From: CAIUVD01 sp044338255
GTDB taxonomy: Bacteria; Planctomycetota; UBA11346
Direction of reading: 5' to 3'
Assembly (NCBI GenBank): GCA_044338255.1
Contig: JBIILZ010000098.1
Span: 1 to 14,894, forward strand
Length of the DNA: 14,894 nt
Made by a program: the position numbers and the translations under genes. Within the stretch, counting starts at the first letter, position 1. Each line of letters opens with the position of its first letter. The notes under the pieces were generated by a model. That model saw only the letters and a program-made list of their open reading frames with translations. It did no database searches and was not told where the DNA came from. Positions 14,864 to 14,894 of this stretch are shown piece by piece.

Positions 14864-14894
14864 GTGCGCCCAACAGCGCACATCAACAGCAGGG

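Overview
The window is GC-rich, densely coded DNA from a Gram-negative bacterium: it carries lpxB for lipid A synthesis. An FHA-Ser/Thr kinase with one membrane span, HDOD and GH13 proteins, and kinase remnants alongside housekeeping genes would suit the Planctomycetota or a related PVC-type lineage. That placement is an inference, and a gammaproteobacterium or another phylum is not excluded.

Layout. Positions 1-1686 are a decayed accessory block. It holds a frameshifted, unrecognised coding remnant (3-667), a 168-bp foldback element with CTAG at both ends (665-832), the C-terminal part of a Ser/Thr kinase (833-1346), and a frameshifted Ig-like remnant (about 1386-1660). Next comes a minus-strand pair, an HDOD protein and an SthA-type transhydrogenase, joined by a 4-base ATGA overlap (1687-3944). 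A minus-strand NagD-like HAD phosphatase (4160-4927) is divergent from a plus-strand crotonase-fold protein (5055-5798). The crotonase gene converges on rsgA (5808-6944, minus). Upstream of rsgA lies a large FHA-kinase gene (7038-9464, minus), with a 21-bp tandem repeat array between the two. Divergent from the kinase is a tightly packed plus-strand run: lpxB, yicC, then a NarX/PilJ-like histidine kinase. A GH13 alpha-glucan enzyme follows, apparently from its own AT-rich promoter. After it come a partial copy of the foldback-element end and a strong GC hairpin, up to the window end.

How the genes fit together. Most are independent housekeeping or regulatory functions: cofactor balance (sthA), small-subunit ribosome assembly (rsgA), lipid A (lpxB), RNA turnover (yicC), phosphate-ester housekeeping (HAD), and sugar-polymer metabolism (GH13). 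Two sensory proteins, the FHA kinase and the orphan histidine kinase, have no visible partner here. I see no CRISPR array, tRNA, rRNA, intact transposase, phage gene or defence system. The most notable signals are the foldback element seen at both edges of the window, the in-frame repeat linker between the FHA kinase and RsgA, the crotonase that lacks one catalytic glutamate, and the large unassigned sensor region of the FHA kinase.
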